Shown here: one piece after another, positions 24,039-32,057 of the stretch
How positions within the stretch are numbered: the stretch's first letter is position 1
How the letters are laid out: every line of letters begins with the position of its first letter
Source of the DNA: Dehalococcoidia bacterium
Lineage (GTDB): Bacteria; Chloroflexota; Dehalococcoidia; Lucifugimonadales; Lucifugimonadaceae
DNA length: 36,232 nt
Reading direction: 5' to 3'
Assembly: GCA_026421215.1 (NCBI GenBank)
Contig: JAPKBN010000020.1
Coordinates: 1-36,232, forward strand
Program-made: the position numbers and the translations under genes
The notes under the pieces: model-generated
What the model saw: the letters and a program-made list of their open reading frames with translations, nothing else
What the model was told of the DNA's origin: nothing
Databases searched by the model: none

Positions 24039-24725
24039 TTAATCGAAGATAGAACTACGCGGGGAGTTCAGGTATTTGGGATCAGATCCGTCCATGCTGC
24101 GTGCGCCAAAACCGGCGATGTTGCCTTGGCGATCCCTGATCTCGATCGTAAGCCGGCCCTGGAACATGTCGTTCCAACCACCGTCCTTACCCTGCCGCAC
24201 GAGCCCGGCAGTTTTGGCAGCTCGACCGCTGATTCCCCGGGTCTTAAGATGCCCCGCAAGAGTCTCGATGCCCGACGGACTAAAGCCGAATCCGCGCCGT
24301 TTTGCGGCTTCGGTATCGAATCCACGGCCTTCGAGATAGGCCCTCGCATCGGCACCTTCGGGCGAAGTCAACAATGCACTGAAGTACGCGGCGGCTACCT
24401 CGTTGGCCTTGTAAAGCAGATCGGAGTCGTTGCGTCTATCCGGTTCCCTGTATTCAATCCCGGCCTGCGCTGCCAGCATTTTCAACGCCTCACCAAACTG
24501 CAAATTCTCTTTTCGCATGACGAAAGAGATCACATCGCCGCCGGTAGAGCAGGCGCCGAAACAACGCCACGTTCCGGTGTCAGGGAAGACGACGAACGAT
24601 GCCGTTCGTTCGGCGTGGAATGGGCATGGGGCTTTGGGCGTGCGCGATCGGGTGTCCAGATCCGCGTACTGCGATATGACCTGGACGATATCGGATCGGG
24701 CTTTGACGTCGTCTACAAGTGTCAT
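24039..24725 (-). CDS. dnaG: DNA primase, N-terminal part (zinc-binding and RNAP-N domains), ends at an ochre codon
   Basis: 228 residues from ATG 24725, where the family usually begins (MTLVDDVKARSDIVQVISQY). CPFHAERTASFVVF and WRCFGACSTGGDVISFVM form the zinc ribbon (CxxH and CxxxC, the latter one residue wider than the usual CxxC), followed by the RNA polymerase N subdomain to KYLNSPRSSIFD. The next codon is TAA, where the family has Lys in a FxKsxxLYG block, and the reading frame then runs on intact. AAA-to-TAA is one base change. As dnaG is essential, either the base is a sequencing or population error, or the two halves are made separately or by readthrough. The possible longer start at 24800 adds residues unlike the family. 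Confidence 0.85.
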   Translation of the reverse strand: MTLVDDVKARSDIVQVISQYADLDTRSRTPKAPCPFHAERTASFVVFPDTGTWRCFGACSTGGDVISFVMRKENLQFGEALKMLAAQAGIEYREPDRRNDSDLLYKANEVAAAYFSALLTSPEGADARAYLEGRGFDTEAAKRRGFGFSPSGIETLAGHLKTRGISGRAAKTAGLVRQGKDGGWNDMFQGRLTIEIRDRQGNIAGFGARSMDGSDPKYLNSPRSSIFD

Positions 24726-24760
24726 AGTTCTCGCGATAGCATAAGAAACTTCTGGGCAAA

Positions 24761-24861
24761 GTGACTCACGTGTGTCACAAAGAGCGGGTGGATATTTCAA
24801 TAATCGAAATATAGGGGTGTCGATCTGGGGATTGTGGGGATTGATATTGGGGATTACGGGG
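24761..24861. promoter_or_regulatory. structured dgt-dnaG intergenic element: dyad, inverted repeat and five G4 tracts
   Basis: Three elements lie in the 225-bp gap before dnaG. 24761-24778 is an 18-bp dyad GTGAC-T-CACGTG-T-GTCAC with one mismatched pair. 24792-24812 is a perfect 7-bp inverted repeat ATATTTC/GAAATAT. 24814-24861 has five runs of GGGG at 24814, 24827, 24836, 24849 and 24858, spaced 13, 9, 13, 9, that is a 22-nt unit repeated twice. On the plus strand this fits a G-quadruplex; in the dnaG mRNA sense it is a CCCC array. It may hold an internal promoter or control site for dnaG-rpoD. Confidence 0.55.
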
Positions 24862-24950
24862 AGAGACGCTCGATTTAACTCAAAACGACTAGGCGTTAAT
24901 TTCCCCGGGCAGTTGGGAGGGACGAATCTTTGCTCCCTGCCATCAAACCC

Positions 24951-26030
24951 TTAAAGTCGTCCCTCGAACGCATCGGCGAATGCGCCCGGCCGGATCGACT
25001 CCGCCCGTGAGAGCGCGAATCCGTCAGTCATGCCACAAACGATATCGGCCGCGAGACGCTCGGGCGTGTCCGCCACTCGCGGGAAATCTTCCGGGATCTC
25101 CTCGGGGTGCTCCAGGTAGTGGTGATACAGCAGGTCCACGATCTCGAGCGCCGCTTTTCCCGGAAGTGTGGCGCTGATAGGGAGATACACCTCTTCGAAC
25201 ATCCAGTTACGGATTTCCGTCACGACCTCTCCGAATTCGGACGACATCGTGATCACAGCAGTTTCATTGTCCGCACCCTGGCCCGTCGCCGACCATGAAG
25301 CCTCGATCACGTCTGTCACGAGCGCATTCACGCGCTCGGAGTGTCGCCGTCCCAGATATGTGATCGCGCCGGTTGGCAGGTCCTCTATTTCGATTATGCC
25401 GGCGCGGATGGCGTCGTTTATATCGTGCGCCAGGTAGGCCATGGCGTCCGAGAGCCGGATCACCTGCGCCTCAAGCGTCATGCCCGTCACGGCGTCCCGG
25501 TCCAGGAACGTTCCCTGTGACTTGGAGTGCCGCCGAATTCCCTCTACGACCTCCCCGCTGAGGTTCAGGCCCCGGCCATCCTTTTCCAAAACCTCAACAA
25601 TGCGCACGCTGTGACGGCTGTGATGGAACCCGCCCGGCATCAGTTCGTTCAGAACGCGCTCGCCGAGATGCCCGAACGGTGTGTGACCGAGGTCATGGCC
25701 CATTCCGATGGCTTCGACAAGGTCCTCGTTAAGGTTCAGGGCGCGTGCGATTGTACGGCCGATCTGAACGACCTCAAGCGTGTGAGTAAGTCGCGTCACG
25801 TAGTGATCGCCGATCGGCGCCACAAAAACCTGGCTCTTGTGCTTCATGCGCCGGAACGAGTTCGTGTGAATAATCCGATCTCGGTCGCGCTGAAATGCCG
25901 TCCGTATAGGGCTCTCTTCTTCAGGAACGGCACGCCCTGTCGAGTCAGACGAGCGGATGGCGAATGGCGAAAGGGATCGTTCGCGCTGCTCAAGCCGGTC
26001 TCGTACCCCGTCTGATCTCACCTGTTTCAT
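24951..26030 (-). CDS. dgt: deoxyguanosinetriphosphate triphosphohydrolase-like protein
   Basis: 359 residues from ATG 26030. Near the N terminus FQRDRDRIIHTNSFRRMKHK is the family's first block; THTLEVVQIGR and AIGMGHDLGHTPFGHLGER carry the HD-domain metal ligands (H...HD), and QVIRLSDAMAYLAHDINDAI the last Asp. HD enzymes of this class hydrolyse dNTPs to nucleoside plus triphosphate and control dNTP pools. Length fits the shorter dGTPase type 2 subfamily. It is the first gene of the dgt-dnaG-rpoD operon, an order seen in many bacteria, and is separated from dnaG by 225 nt that hold a regulatory-looking element. A GC-rich imperfect hairpin follows its stop at about 24907-24943. Confidence 0.93.
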   Translation of the reverse strand: MKQVRSDGVRDRLEQRERSLSPFAIRSSDSTGRAVPEEESPIRTAFQRDRDRIIHTNSFRRMKHKSQVFVAPIGDHYVTRLTHTLEVVQIGRTIARALNLNEDLVEAIGMGHDLGHTPFGHLGERVLNELMPGGFHHSRHSVRIVEVLEKDGRGLNLSGEVVEGIRRHSKSQGTFLDRDAVTGMTLEAQVIRLSDAMAYLAHDINDAIRAGIIEIEDLPTGAITYLGRRHSERVNALVTDVIEASWSATGQGADNETAVITMSSEFGEVVTEIRNWMFEEVYLPISATLPGKAALEIVDLLYHHYLEHPEEIPEDFPRVADTPERLAADIVCGMTDGFALSRAESIRPGAFADAFEGRL

Positions 26031-26475
26031 TACCTCGGCAATTCCGTGTGCCTGTGGATCGACCCTGAAAGGGCCAAATTCAGGCGGACTTAATTAGGAC
26101 CGTAAGCATACCGGCGTAGCAGCGCACGCGGCCATATCAACACCAACGGGCCCGCGCTAGACCGTCAACGGCGAAAATGAACCCCAATTTGCGAGTCAGT
26201 CTATGAGTCTCGATCGCATATTCGCCCTGATTTTCGGGAATGTCAGGCATTTCGAGGTTGCCGCCCAAACACTAGGTAGGCCAGCCAACCCAACAACCAG
26301 ATCGGACCAATCACGGTGGTCCAAACTCATCCCGTTGAGCTCTCGAGATTGGATTTGTGCCGCACGTCATTTATCTCAAACCCGTTGAAGTCTATTTCGA
26401 TAAAGACGAGAGGCAGGAAGAGCAGAAGTGTCGATTCCCTTTAGAGCAATGTGGATTCAGACTCTGCCTGTGTCG
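26031..26475. other. 445-bp intergenic region with a possible gene remnant
   Basis: Between dgt and an MFS gene, both on the minus strand. No complete gene is visible. The only coding-like piece is at 26243-26326 (separate entry). A short inverted repeat GGACCA/TGGTCC lies at about 26304-26322. I see no RNA gene, and no promoter for dgt that I could defend. Confidence 0.5.
26243..26326 (-). pseudogene. possible remnant of a PLDc_N-type membrane protein
   Basis: A 27-codon open piece between two stops reads VWTTVIGPIWLLGWLAYLVF and then GRQPRNA before TGA 26243-26245. The pattern (hydrophobic helix, GPI.., aromatic, hydrophobic, xFGR) resembles the phospholipase D/transphosphatidylase N-terminal membrane motif. 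No ATG, and an upstream stop, so it would be a fragment of a small lost gene. Chance resemblance cannot be excluded. Confidence 0.25.
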
Positions 26476-27828
26476 TCACTCGGCCCGCAGACCACGTAAT
26501 ACGGGCTGCGAAACTATGACAAACACCATGATTGTGAGCATCACCGCTGCACTGGCCGCGACGGCGAAGCTGGCGTTCACAAGCTGTGCAACACCACCGG
26601 CGAGTAGGCCGCCGATTCCAATGAAACTGAAGGTCATCACGTAGATCCCCATCACACGCCCTCTTAACTTCGATGGGACGCGCAGCTGCAAGACCGTCAT
26701 CGAGCTGATCAAGAACATCGAGTTGAAGGTGCCTGTGATGAACATCAGTGCGGCCGAGAGTAGAAACATCGGCGAATTTATCGGATTGGCGTATCCAGAT
26801 GGATCCGGTCCGAAGTAGGTCCAGACTCCGAACGCGATGATCGCCATTGAACCGCCCAGAGATCCCAGGATCATCAGCCACCCGACCGGCAGATAAGAAC
26901 GGACGCGCCCCATTGCAAATGTGCCGACGATAGAACCAATGCCCGCCAACCCGAACAGGAATCCGAGCGCCTGGTCAGACTGATCGGCATATGCGTCAGC
27001 GAATACGGGGATCAGTTGCATGTAAGACATGCAGAAGAACATGTTGGCGTAGGTGAGCGGGATAAGGACCGCAAAAAGCCGGTTTGCTGCTACGAATCGA
27101 ATGCCATCCCAAAGTTCCGCCAGTGCGCTGTGCGACGGTCCTTGTTCCCCCTCATCAACACTGACGATCGTCATTATGAAAAACATCAGAGTGAACCCCA
27201 CGGCGCCTGCAAAGAACACTGAGTGGGTACCGAAATACGCCAGCGCGAACCCGCCTATCGCGGGAACGATGATCCTCGTACCCTGCCACACCACCGAATT
27301 AAGCGCCACTGCGCTCATCATCTGATCGCGTCGATCGATGAGGAGCGGGAAGATTGACTGTCGAGCTGGTGCATCGAACCCGACCACGACGCCAATAGCG
27401 CTTGCAATCGCGACAACATGCCAGACCTTGACGACATCAGTTAGGTCCAGCATGGCGAGGAGGAACAGCAAGCCGGCGACTAGGATCGATGTGGTCATCA
27501 GAAGCAAGCGTTTGTTGACGCGGTCTGCCAGCACACCGCCGAATAGAGCGACGATGATAGTCGCTATGCCTGTGACCGCTCCAGCCAGGCCCAACAAGAA
27601 CTCGGAACCGCTGAGATCGAATACCAGCACGCCCTGGCCGATGATCAGCAGCTGAGTGGCGCCAACGGAGGCAAGGGAACCAAACCAGAAACGCCTGTAC
27701 TGAGGCGCGGCGAGCGCGGAGAATATGGACGTCCGTGCCGTGTTTTCGGCGACCGTTGTCTCAGGGGTATTACTGGTGGATTCGACTTTGTCTGTGAGAC
27801 CAGCCGCATCGGAGTCCCGGATCGCCAA
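26476..27828 (-). CDS. MFS transporter, EntS-like (MFS_3)
   Basis: 450 residues with about 12 hydrophobic segments after a polar tail of about 35 residues. PQYRRFWFGSLASVGATQLL is the usual first helix of MFS_3 exporters; GGVLADRVNKRLLLM is the loop 2-3 motif (G-x-LaDr-x-x-rr), and VPSKLRGRVMGIYVMTFSFI the matching motif of the second half. The family includes enterobactin and macrolide exporters; the substrate here is unknown. The start is TTG 27828 with only a weak GAGG upstream; a later start at residues 10-30 would not affect the membrane part. It is followed downstream by the 445-bp gap before dgt, and its upstream side faces the pntA remnant. Confidence 0.88.
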   Translation of the reverse strand: MAIRDSDAAGLTDKVESTSNTPETTVAENTARTSIFSALAAPQYRRFWFGSLASVGATQLLIIGQGVLVFDLSGSEFLLGLAGAVTGIATIIVALFGGVLADRVNKRLLLMTTSILVAGLLFLLAMLDLTDVVKVWHVVAIASAIGVVVGFDAPARQSIFPLLIDRRDQMMSAVALNSVVWQGTRIIVPAIGGFALAYFGTHSVFFAGAVGFTLMFFIMTIVSVDEGEQGPSHSALAELWDGIRFVAANRLFAVLIPLTYANMFFCMSYMQLIPVFADAYADQSDQALGFLFGLAGIGSIVGTFAMGRVRSYLPVGWLMILGSLGGSMAIIAFGVWTYFGPDPSGYANPINSPMFLLSAALMFITGTFNSMFLISSMTVLQLRVPSKLRGRVMGIYVMTFSFIGIGGLLAGGVAQLVNASFAVAASAAVMLTIMVFVIVSQPVLRGLRAE

Positions 27829-27978
27829 TTTTAAGAGCGCCTCGTGGAGTGTAATTTAAGGTGAGATTCAAGTCCGTTCCATTGGCACGCCATCGATGAT
27901 GGTACTCCGTTCCAGCGTATCTACCTAAATCCTCAGTTTTGGGGGTGGTGAAATGTCGTCGTGCCGGAACTACAGGTC

Positions 27979-28071
27979 TTAGATCTTGCTCACCAGTCCG
28001 CTGACCGTCTCAGGAACGAGTGCAACACGCATATCGGCCTGTTCTGAGTCTGCCGGGATGGCAATTTTTAT
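27979..28071 (-). pseudogene. NAD(P) transhydrogenase alpha subunit, N-terminal scrap
   Basis: Thirty codons read KIAIPADSEQADMRVALVPE then TVSGLVSKI before TAA 27979-27981. This is the N-terminal AlaDh/PNT motif (KIAIPKE....E.RVALTPE TV..L). The position of the start codon is ATA (28069-28071), one base from ATG, and the stop cuts the gene after 30 of the usual 370 or so residues. Nothing of the rest of pntA is seen in the next 150 bases. It is a decayed remnant in a 514-bp intergenic region. Confidence 0.6.
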
Positions 28072-28191
28072 GTGGCCTGACATTGCCATAAGAAGCGCTC
28101 TGAAATTCCGGGTGAGGGGTAAACCATAAGACCTACCCGAAGATTACGGATAGACGGTTTTCTCCAACAATTTGTGTCAGACGTATTGCGT

Positions 28192-28230
28192 GTCACTGGA
28201 TTCCCACCTGTCTGGGAATGACGGAGTGAC
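28192..28230. repeat. REP-like palindromic element
   Basis: Nested dyad: outer GTCACT...AGTGAC and inner ATTCCCA (28200-28206) with TGGGAAT (28213-28219). The pattern CTGGATTCCC...GGGAATGACG is that of a dispersed palindromic repeat seen in many bacterial genomes. Only one complete copy is visible in this window. Confidence 0.6.
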
Positions 28231-28342
28231 CTGTAGGGAATATCCCGAGACGCTTTCTGACCGGCATTGGCCTGCCTTGACGCGCCGGGGACGCGTAGAC
28301 TCGCGACGATGCCAAATACGCAAGAACTGATCCGTCTCGCCA

Positions 28343-29656
28343 ATGACTGACGCCGCCCCTTCAGCATCAGGGCGCCCAAGACTCGACGCGCTCCTCATAT
28401 ACAGCGGCAGGGGAGTACGCGCTATTGGCATGGGTATCCTGGCCGTACTCATTGCCATCTATCTGGACGCCGTTGGGTTCAGCACGCCGCGCATCGGATT
28501 TCTACTTGGCGTGAGTCTTGTCGGCGGTGTCGCCCTATCTTCAATGGTCGTCGTCGCCGGTCCGGTGATGTCACGACGGAACTGGTTCGTCTTACTTGGG
28601 GTCATTACCGGATTCTCAGGCATTCTTCTGGTGGTCACGGACAACTTCTGGCTCCTGACAATCGGGTCGTTCTTCGGCGCGTTCGCAGCCAGCGGAATGC
28701 ACCACGGGCCGATAGTCCAGCTTGAACAGGCGGGGCTGGCAGAGGTCGCGACGCCCGAGCAGCGGACCAAGTCCTTTGCGTACCTGTCCGTGTTTTCATC
28801 CGGCGGCAGGGCGTTCGGCGCATTGCTGGCCGGGCTGGCAACGGTGCTCATCAAAATCTTCGATCTCGAACCCGTCGACGCATATCGCATCACCATAAGC
28901 ATGTACGCGATCCTGAATTTTGGCGCCGCTGCTATTTACATGGTGCTTTCGTCCGCTGTCGAAACCGGCACCATTGGGGGCGGTCGCTTCACCAATCCAC
29001 TGCGTACGAAATCGCGCGGACGCATCCTCGGGATATCGGGTTTATTTGGGATCGACTCGATGGCCGGAGGGATGGTCTCAGATGCCTTCGTCTCGTTCTG
29101 GCTGTTCACCCACTTCGGCGTAAACGAGGGGACGATCGGCGCTGTTCTGGTGGTCGCCCAGATCTGGAACCTGGGTTCCATCTGGGCCGCTCCCTACGTC
29201 GCCCGGCGAATCGGCCTGCTGAATACGATGGTGTGGACGCAGATCGGGGCCAACCTGCTCCTCATCGCGTTTGCACTTGCTCCGACGTTACCGATAGCGA
29301 TCGGTCTGTTCATCCTCCGGGAGCTGTTCAACGAGATGGACGTCCCAACCCGGCAATCCTATGTCATGGCGATCGCGCCGCCGGATGAGCGAGTCGTCAT
29401 GGCCGGGGCGAACAACCTTGGCCGGACGGTTTTCCGAATGCCAAGCACTACCTTCACCGGGTTGCTGTGGTCCAACAGCGTTACCGCTGCTCCGTTCATA
29501 ATCGCAGCCACCGCAAAGCTCGTGTATGACGTCGCGGTCTACGCAGCGTTCCGAGGCGTGAAGCCGCCGGAAGAGGATCTGAGAGCCAGCGAAGAGGCTG
29601 AAGAGGCAGCCCTTGACGGCACCACAGAGGTGCCTGCCACCGATCGAACACTCTAG
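28343..29656 (+). CDS. MFS transporter, unknown substrate
   Basis: 437 residues, about 12 hydrophobic segments. LLIYSGRGVRAIGMGILAVL is the first helix with an RG motif often seen in small-molecule MFS exporters of Chloroflexota and actinobacteria; SRRNWFVLLGVITGFSGI holds the loop 2-3 basic pair. FGIDSMAGGMVSDAFVSFWL starts the second half. The acidic C-terminal tail (ASEEAEEAALDG) is cytoplasmic. No substrate can be named. ATG 28343 is preceded by a 13-codon reading frame whose TGA overlaps it. The gene is followed by a 264-bp gap with an inverted repeat. Confidence 0.85.
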   Translation: MTDAAPSASGRPRLDALLIYSGRGVRAIGMGILAVLIAIYLDAVGFSTPRIGFLLGVSLVGGVALSSMVVVAGPVMSRRNWFVLLGVITGFSGILLVVTDNFWLLTIGSFFGAFAASGMHHGPIVQLEQAGLAEVATPEQRTKSFAYLSVFSSGGRAFGALLAGLATVLIKIFDLEPVDAYRITISMYAILNFGAAAIYMVLSSAVETGTIGGGRFTNPLRTKSRGRILGISGLFGIDSMAGGMVSDAFVSFWLFTHFGVNEGTIGAVLVVAQIWNLGSIWAAPYVARRIGLLNTMVWTQIGANLLLIAFALAPTLPIAIGLFILRELFNEMDVPTRQSYVMAIAPPDERVVMAGANNLGRTVFRMPSTTFTGLLWSNSVTAAPFIIAATAKLVYDVAVYAAFRGVKPPEEDLRASEEAEEAALDGTTEVPATDRTL

Positions 29657-29824
29657 ATACGGAAATTTGGCCAGTGTGGGCGATTGAATTTATCGGTTGA
29701 TCCGTATGGCGAGATTCATGTCAGGCGGCGTCGCACATCGGATCGACAACAGGAAGCATGCCGATACGGCCGTTGTTCAAGCGAAAAGCATTGAGGTTGG
29801 ACGACTATCGTGGCGAGGCCAGTA

Positions 29825-29870
29825 CCCTGAAATCGGCGAGCCAGAAACCGTAATAACCTTGATTTCAGGG
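29825..29870. repeat. 10-bp perfect inverted repeat in the gap after the MFS gene
   Basis: CCCTGAAATC (29825-29834) and GATTTCAGGG (29861-29870) are exact inverse copies with a 26-nt spacer, 168 bp after the MFS stop and 50 bp before the end of the convergent small gene. There is no T-run. It could be a transcript-end structure or a small mobile-element trace. Confidence 0.45.
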
Positions 29871-29920
29871 CATTCAGGTACGACATGTCATGATATGCAC
29901 TTGTATCAGACGCAATGTCA

Positions 29921-30139
29921 TTACATCGTCCTGCGATGGGCTCGCTCTTCCGAAACCGAGCTTAGGGCATTCCTCACATCGTCGATAAGTTGCTCGTGGG
30001 GGCGATCGGTATCGTCAGCCTCTTCCGCTTCGTCGACCCAGTCCGCCAACTTCTGATGAATCTCCCTCAACTCTCGTTCATTCAACATCATCGGGTCCAA
30101 ACCGCGAATATCCGGCGGCTCTCCCAACCCCTCAGGCAT
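29921..30139 (-). CDS. 72-residue acidic helical protein, unknown function
   Basis: MPEGLGEPPDIRGLDPMMLN, then ERELREIHQKLADWVDEAEE and a further helix (LIDDVRNALSSVSEERAHRR). The protein is rich in Glu, Asp and Arg with heptad-like hydrophobics, so two soluble helices are likely. No family is recognised. It begins 60 nt downstream of the NHL gene on the same strand; the ribosome site is weak. Length and composition are sensible, but coding status is not certain. Confidence 0.5.
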   Translation of the reverse strand: MPEGLGEPPDIRGLDPMMLNERELREIHQKLADWVDEAEEADDTDRPHEQLIDDVRNALSSVSEERAHRRTM

Positions 30140-30199
30140 GACGGCAACGCCACGTGTATTGGCTTCGCCGGGCGTGTGTGGTGCAGGTTGTACCCAACA

Positions 30200-31180
30200 T
30201 CAGCTCAACCGCTCAAACTTCTGAATGGACCGGTAGCTGTCCGGGAAGGTGCCACGCCCGGCGTCGCCCGACACCGTCACCTCGCCGACGTACACGCTGC
30301 CGTCAGGTCCGATGGCGATGCCGTGGGGCGAGAAGAAGGAACCAGGTTCAAAGATGTCGTCGCTGCCCCATTTGCCAACCAGTTCATGATCGACGGTCCA
30401 GACGCTGATGCTCGGGATGCCGGGATTGTTCGTCGGAGCAGCGAGTCCCAGTCCGCCTTTGTGGCCGAGCTCGGCGACGTACACAAGGCCGTCTGGACCG
30501 ACGAATACGTCACACGGCCGGCTGACCTCGTCCCACGTGTCCAGATGCTCACCATCCTGCGTAAACACTTGCAATCGGGAGTTCTCACGATCGGCAACGT
30601 AGACACGTCCGTCAGGTGAGATGGCGACTGCGTGCGACAGGTTGAACTGCCCCGGCTCGTTGCCCGGCTCGCCCCACGAGTTCTTGAGCGTGCCGTCCGC
30701 GGCGAACCGGTGAACACGGGCATTTCCGTAACCGTCTGAGACAAAAATATCTCCGTCCGCGTTCAGGGCCGCTTTTGTCGGCTGGTTGAACGGCGGGCCG
30801 CCGTGGGTGATCGTTCGATAGTCGGTCGTGATTCCGGTGTCCGATGGTTGACCCTTTGTGCCGATCGTCATTAAAACTTCACCCGAAGTCGTCGTCTTAG
30901 TGACGGTGTGCTCAGCCACGTCGACCGCGTATACGAGATCGTCCGGGCCGATGGTGATGTTGTGCGCCCGGGTGAAAAGATCTCCACCCCACTCGTCGTG
31001 AAGCGTGCCATCTGGCTCGAAAACCATCACGGGGTTCTCGCCTCGATTGAAGACGTACACGAGACCCTGAGAGTCGACCGCGACCCCGGCGACTTCCCGG
31101 AACTTGAGGCCATCAGGCCCGGGCCAGTCCGGGACGACCCTGAACTTCATGTCACCGGCGGAGACGATCTTGTCTGGCAT
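30200..31180 (-). CDS. NHL repeat protein (6-bladed beta-propeller, PAL-like)
   Basis: 326 residues without a signal peptide. Repeats of the type VAVDSQGLVYVFNRGENPVM, ITIGPDDLVYAVDVAEHTVT, NADGDIFVSDGYGNARVHRF, ISPDGRVYVADRENSRLQVF and IAIGPDGSVYVGEV are NHL blades with the GxxyVaD core; six blades can be counted. SDGYGNARVHRF resembles the region of peptidyl-hydroxyglycine amidating lyase that carries metal ligands, so a lyase or hydrolase role is possible. The start is ATG 31180 with AGGA seven bases upstream. It precedes the 72-residue gene on the same strand and follows the HAD gene by 90 nt. Confidence 0.88.
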   Translation of the reverse strand: MPDKIVSAGDMKFRVVPDWPGPDGLKFREVAGVAVDSQGLVYVFNRGENPVMVFEPDGTLHDEWGGDLFTRAHNITIGPDDLVYAVDVAEHTVTKTTTSGEVLMTIGTKGQPSDTGITTDYRTITHGGPPFNQPTKAALNADGDIFVSDGYGNARVHRFAADGTLKNSWGEPGNEPGQFNLSHAVAISPDGRVYVADRENSRLQVFTQDGEHLDTWDEVSRPCDVFVGPDGLVYVAELGHKGGLGLAAPTNNPGIPSISVWTVDHELVGKWGSDDIFEPGSFFSPHGIAIGPDGSVYVGEVTVSGDAGRGTFPDSYRSIQKFERLS

Positions 31181-31270
31181 CGGGGATCCTTTGTCTTGTG
31201 GTGAGGGCGGGGGAGCAGCGCGTATGGCGAACGAAGTCTAACGCAGCGGCCCCATCAATCTATCGCTGCT

Positions 31271-31993
31271 TTACTCGGCCTCGACCAGAAGCTGCTGTAC
31301 AACGCCCGTAAGGTTCTCCACTCGGTAAACACAACATTCCTGATGCAGCAACGTCTGCGCCCGAAGGCCATCCCCGCTGAATGCGCTGGCAATTGCTATG
31401 CAGCGCATTCCGGCACGCACGGCGGACTCCAGTCCAGTTGCGGAGTCTTCGACAACGATTACTTCGTCCGGGGAGACGCCCAGCAGTTCGGCTGTTTTCA
31501 GGTAGATCTCTGGGTCCGGCTTGCCGTTGGTCACCTGGTCGCGGCCGACAAGCACGTCCAGAAGGTCACTTATCCCGATCTCTTCTGTAACCCGGCTCGC
31601 AGCTTCCGTCTGAGATGAGGTAGCAACCGCGACCGCCATTCCGGAAGCGGCCTGATCGCGAAGCAGATCGATGGCGTGCTGGTAGACGACCGAACGTAGC
31701 CCGTCTCCCGAAGCGAAGTCTGACCTGTAGAGCTCGGTCTGCAACCGGCTGAGCGCCTGCCAGGGTTCTTCCGCGCCCTCATGCATGGCTGAAGCCAGTC
31801 CTAGCTCATCGACCATTGCACGGGCGGCTGTCTCGTCGGTCGCGCCGACGATGCGCCGATACACATCGATGGCGCGTTCGTCGGGAGCATCGAGACCGAG
31901 CAGCGTTTGAGATACTGCCGCATAAGCCTGTGCCTTCAACATCTCGGTTTCGACCAGAGTGCCGTCGAGATCGAAAATAAACGCGCGAATCAA
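31271..31993 (-). CDS. HAD family hydrolase (beta-phosphoglucomutase-like)
   Basis: 240 residues. FIFDLDGTLVETE is HAD motif I (DxDGT), VAVATSSQTEAASRVTEEIG holds motif II (S), GKPDPEIYL motif III (K), and VIVVEDSATGLESAVRAGM motif IV (ED). The cap is a helical C1 type between motifs I and II. Such proteins are sugar-phosphate phosphatases or beta-phosphoglucomutases; with aldolase-like, Pgi and RpiB genes nearby, a sugar phosphate is the likely substrate. The start is TTG 31993, with little ribosome-site support. It is 64 nt downstream of the aldolase-like gene on the same strand. Confidence 0.9.
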   Translation of the reverse strand: MIRAFIFDLDGTLVETEMLKAQAYAAVSQTLLGLDAPDERAIDVYRRIVGATDETAARAMVDELGLASAMHEGAEEPWQALSRLQTELYRSDFASGDGLRSVVYQHAIDLLRDQAASGMAVAVATSSQTEAASRVTEEIGISDLLDVLVGRDQVTNGKPDPEIYLKTAELLGVSPDEVIVVEDSATGLESAVRAGMRCIAIASAFSGDGLRAQTLLHQECCVYRVENLTGVVQQLLVEAE

Positions 31994-32057
31994 GAGGCTT
32001 GCTCGTTAATCGACTTGCCGTCCAAAGGGTTTGGGGTCTCCCAATGTTTGAGGCGAA

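Larger units (their letters stand above)
27829..28342. other. 514-bp gap with gene scrap and REP-like palindrome
   Basis: Between the divergent MFS genes. It contains the pntA remnant (27979-28071) and a REP-like palindrome (28192-28230), and near its right end a 13-codon frame (ATG 28309 to TGA 28350: MPNTQELIRLAND) overlapping the next gene's start by eight bases. Otherwise no gene is seen. Confidence 0.6.

Noticed and set aside
23772..24764. 330-codon plus-strand frame over dnaG
   Set aside because: It spans the ochre codon on the other strand, so I considered it, but the residues show no family pattern and the minus strand is clearly DnaG.
24907..24943. Hairpin after dgt as a terminator
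   Set aside because: Stem is interrupted by a bulge and no T-run follows on the minus strand; dgt-dnaG-rpoD is more likely read through.
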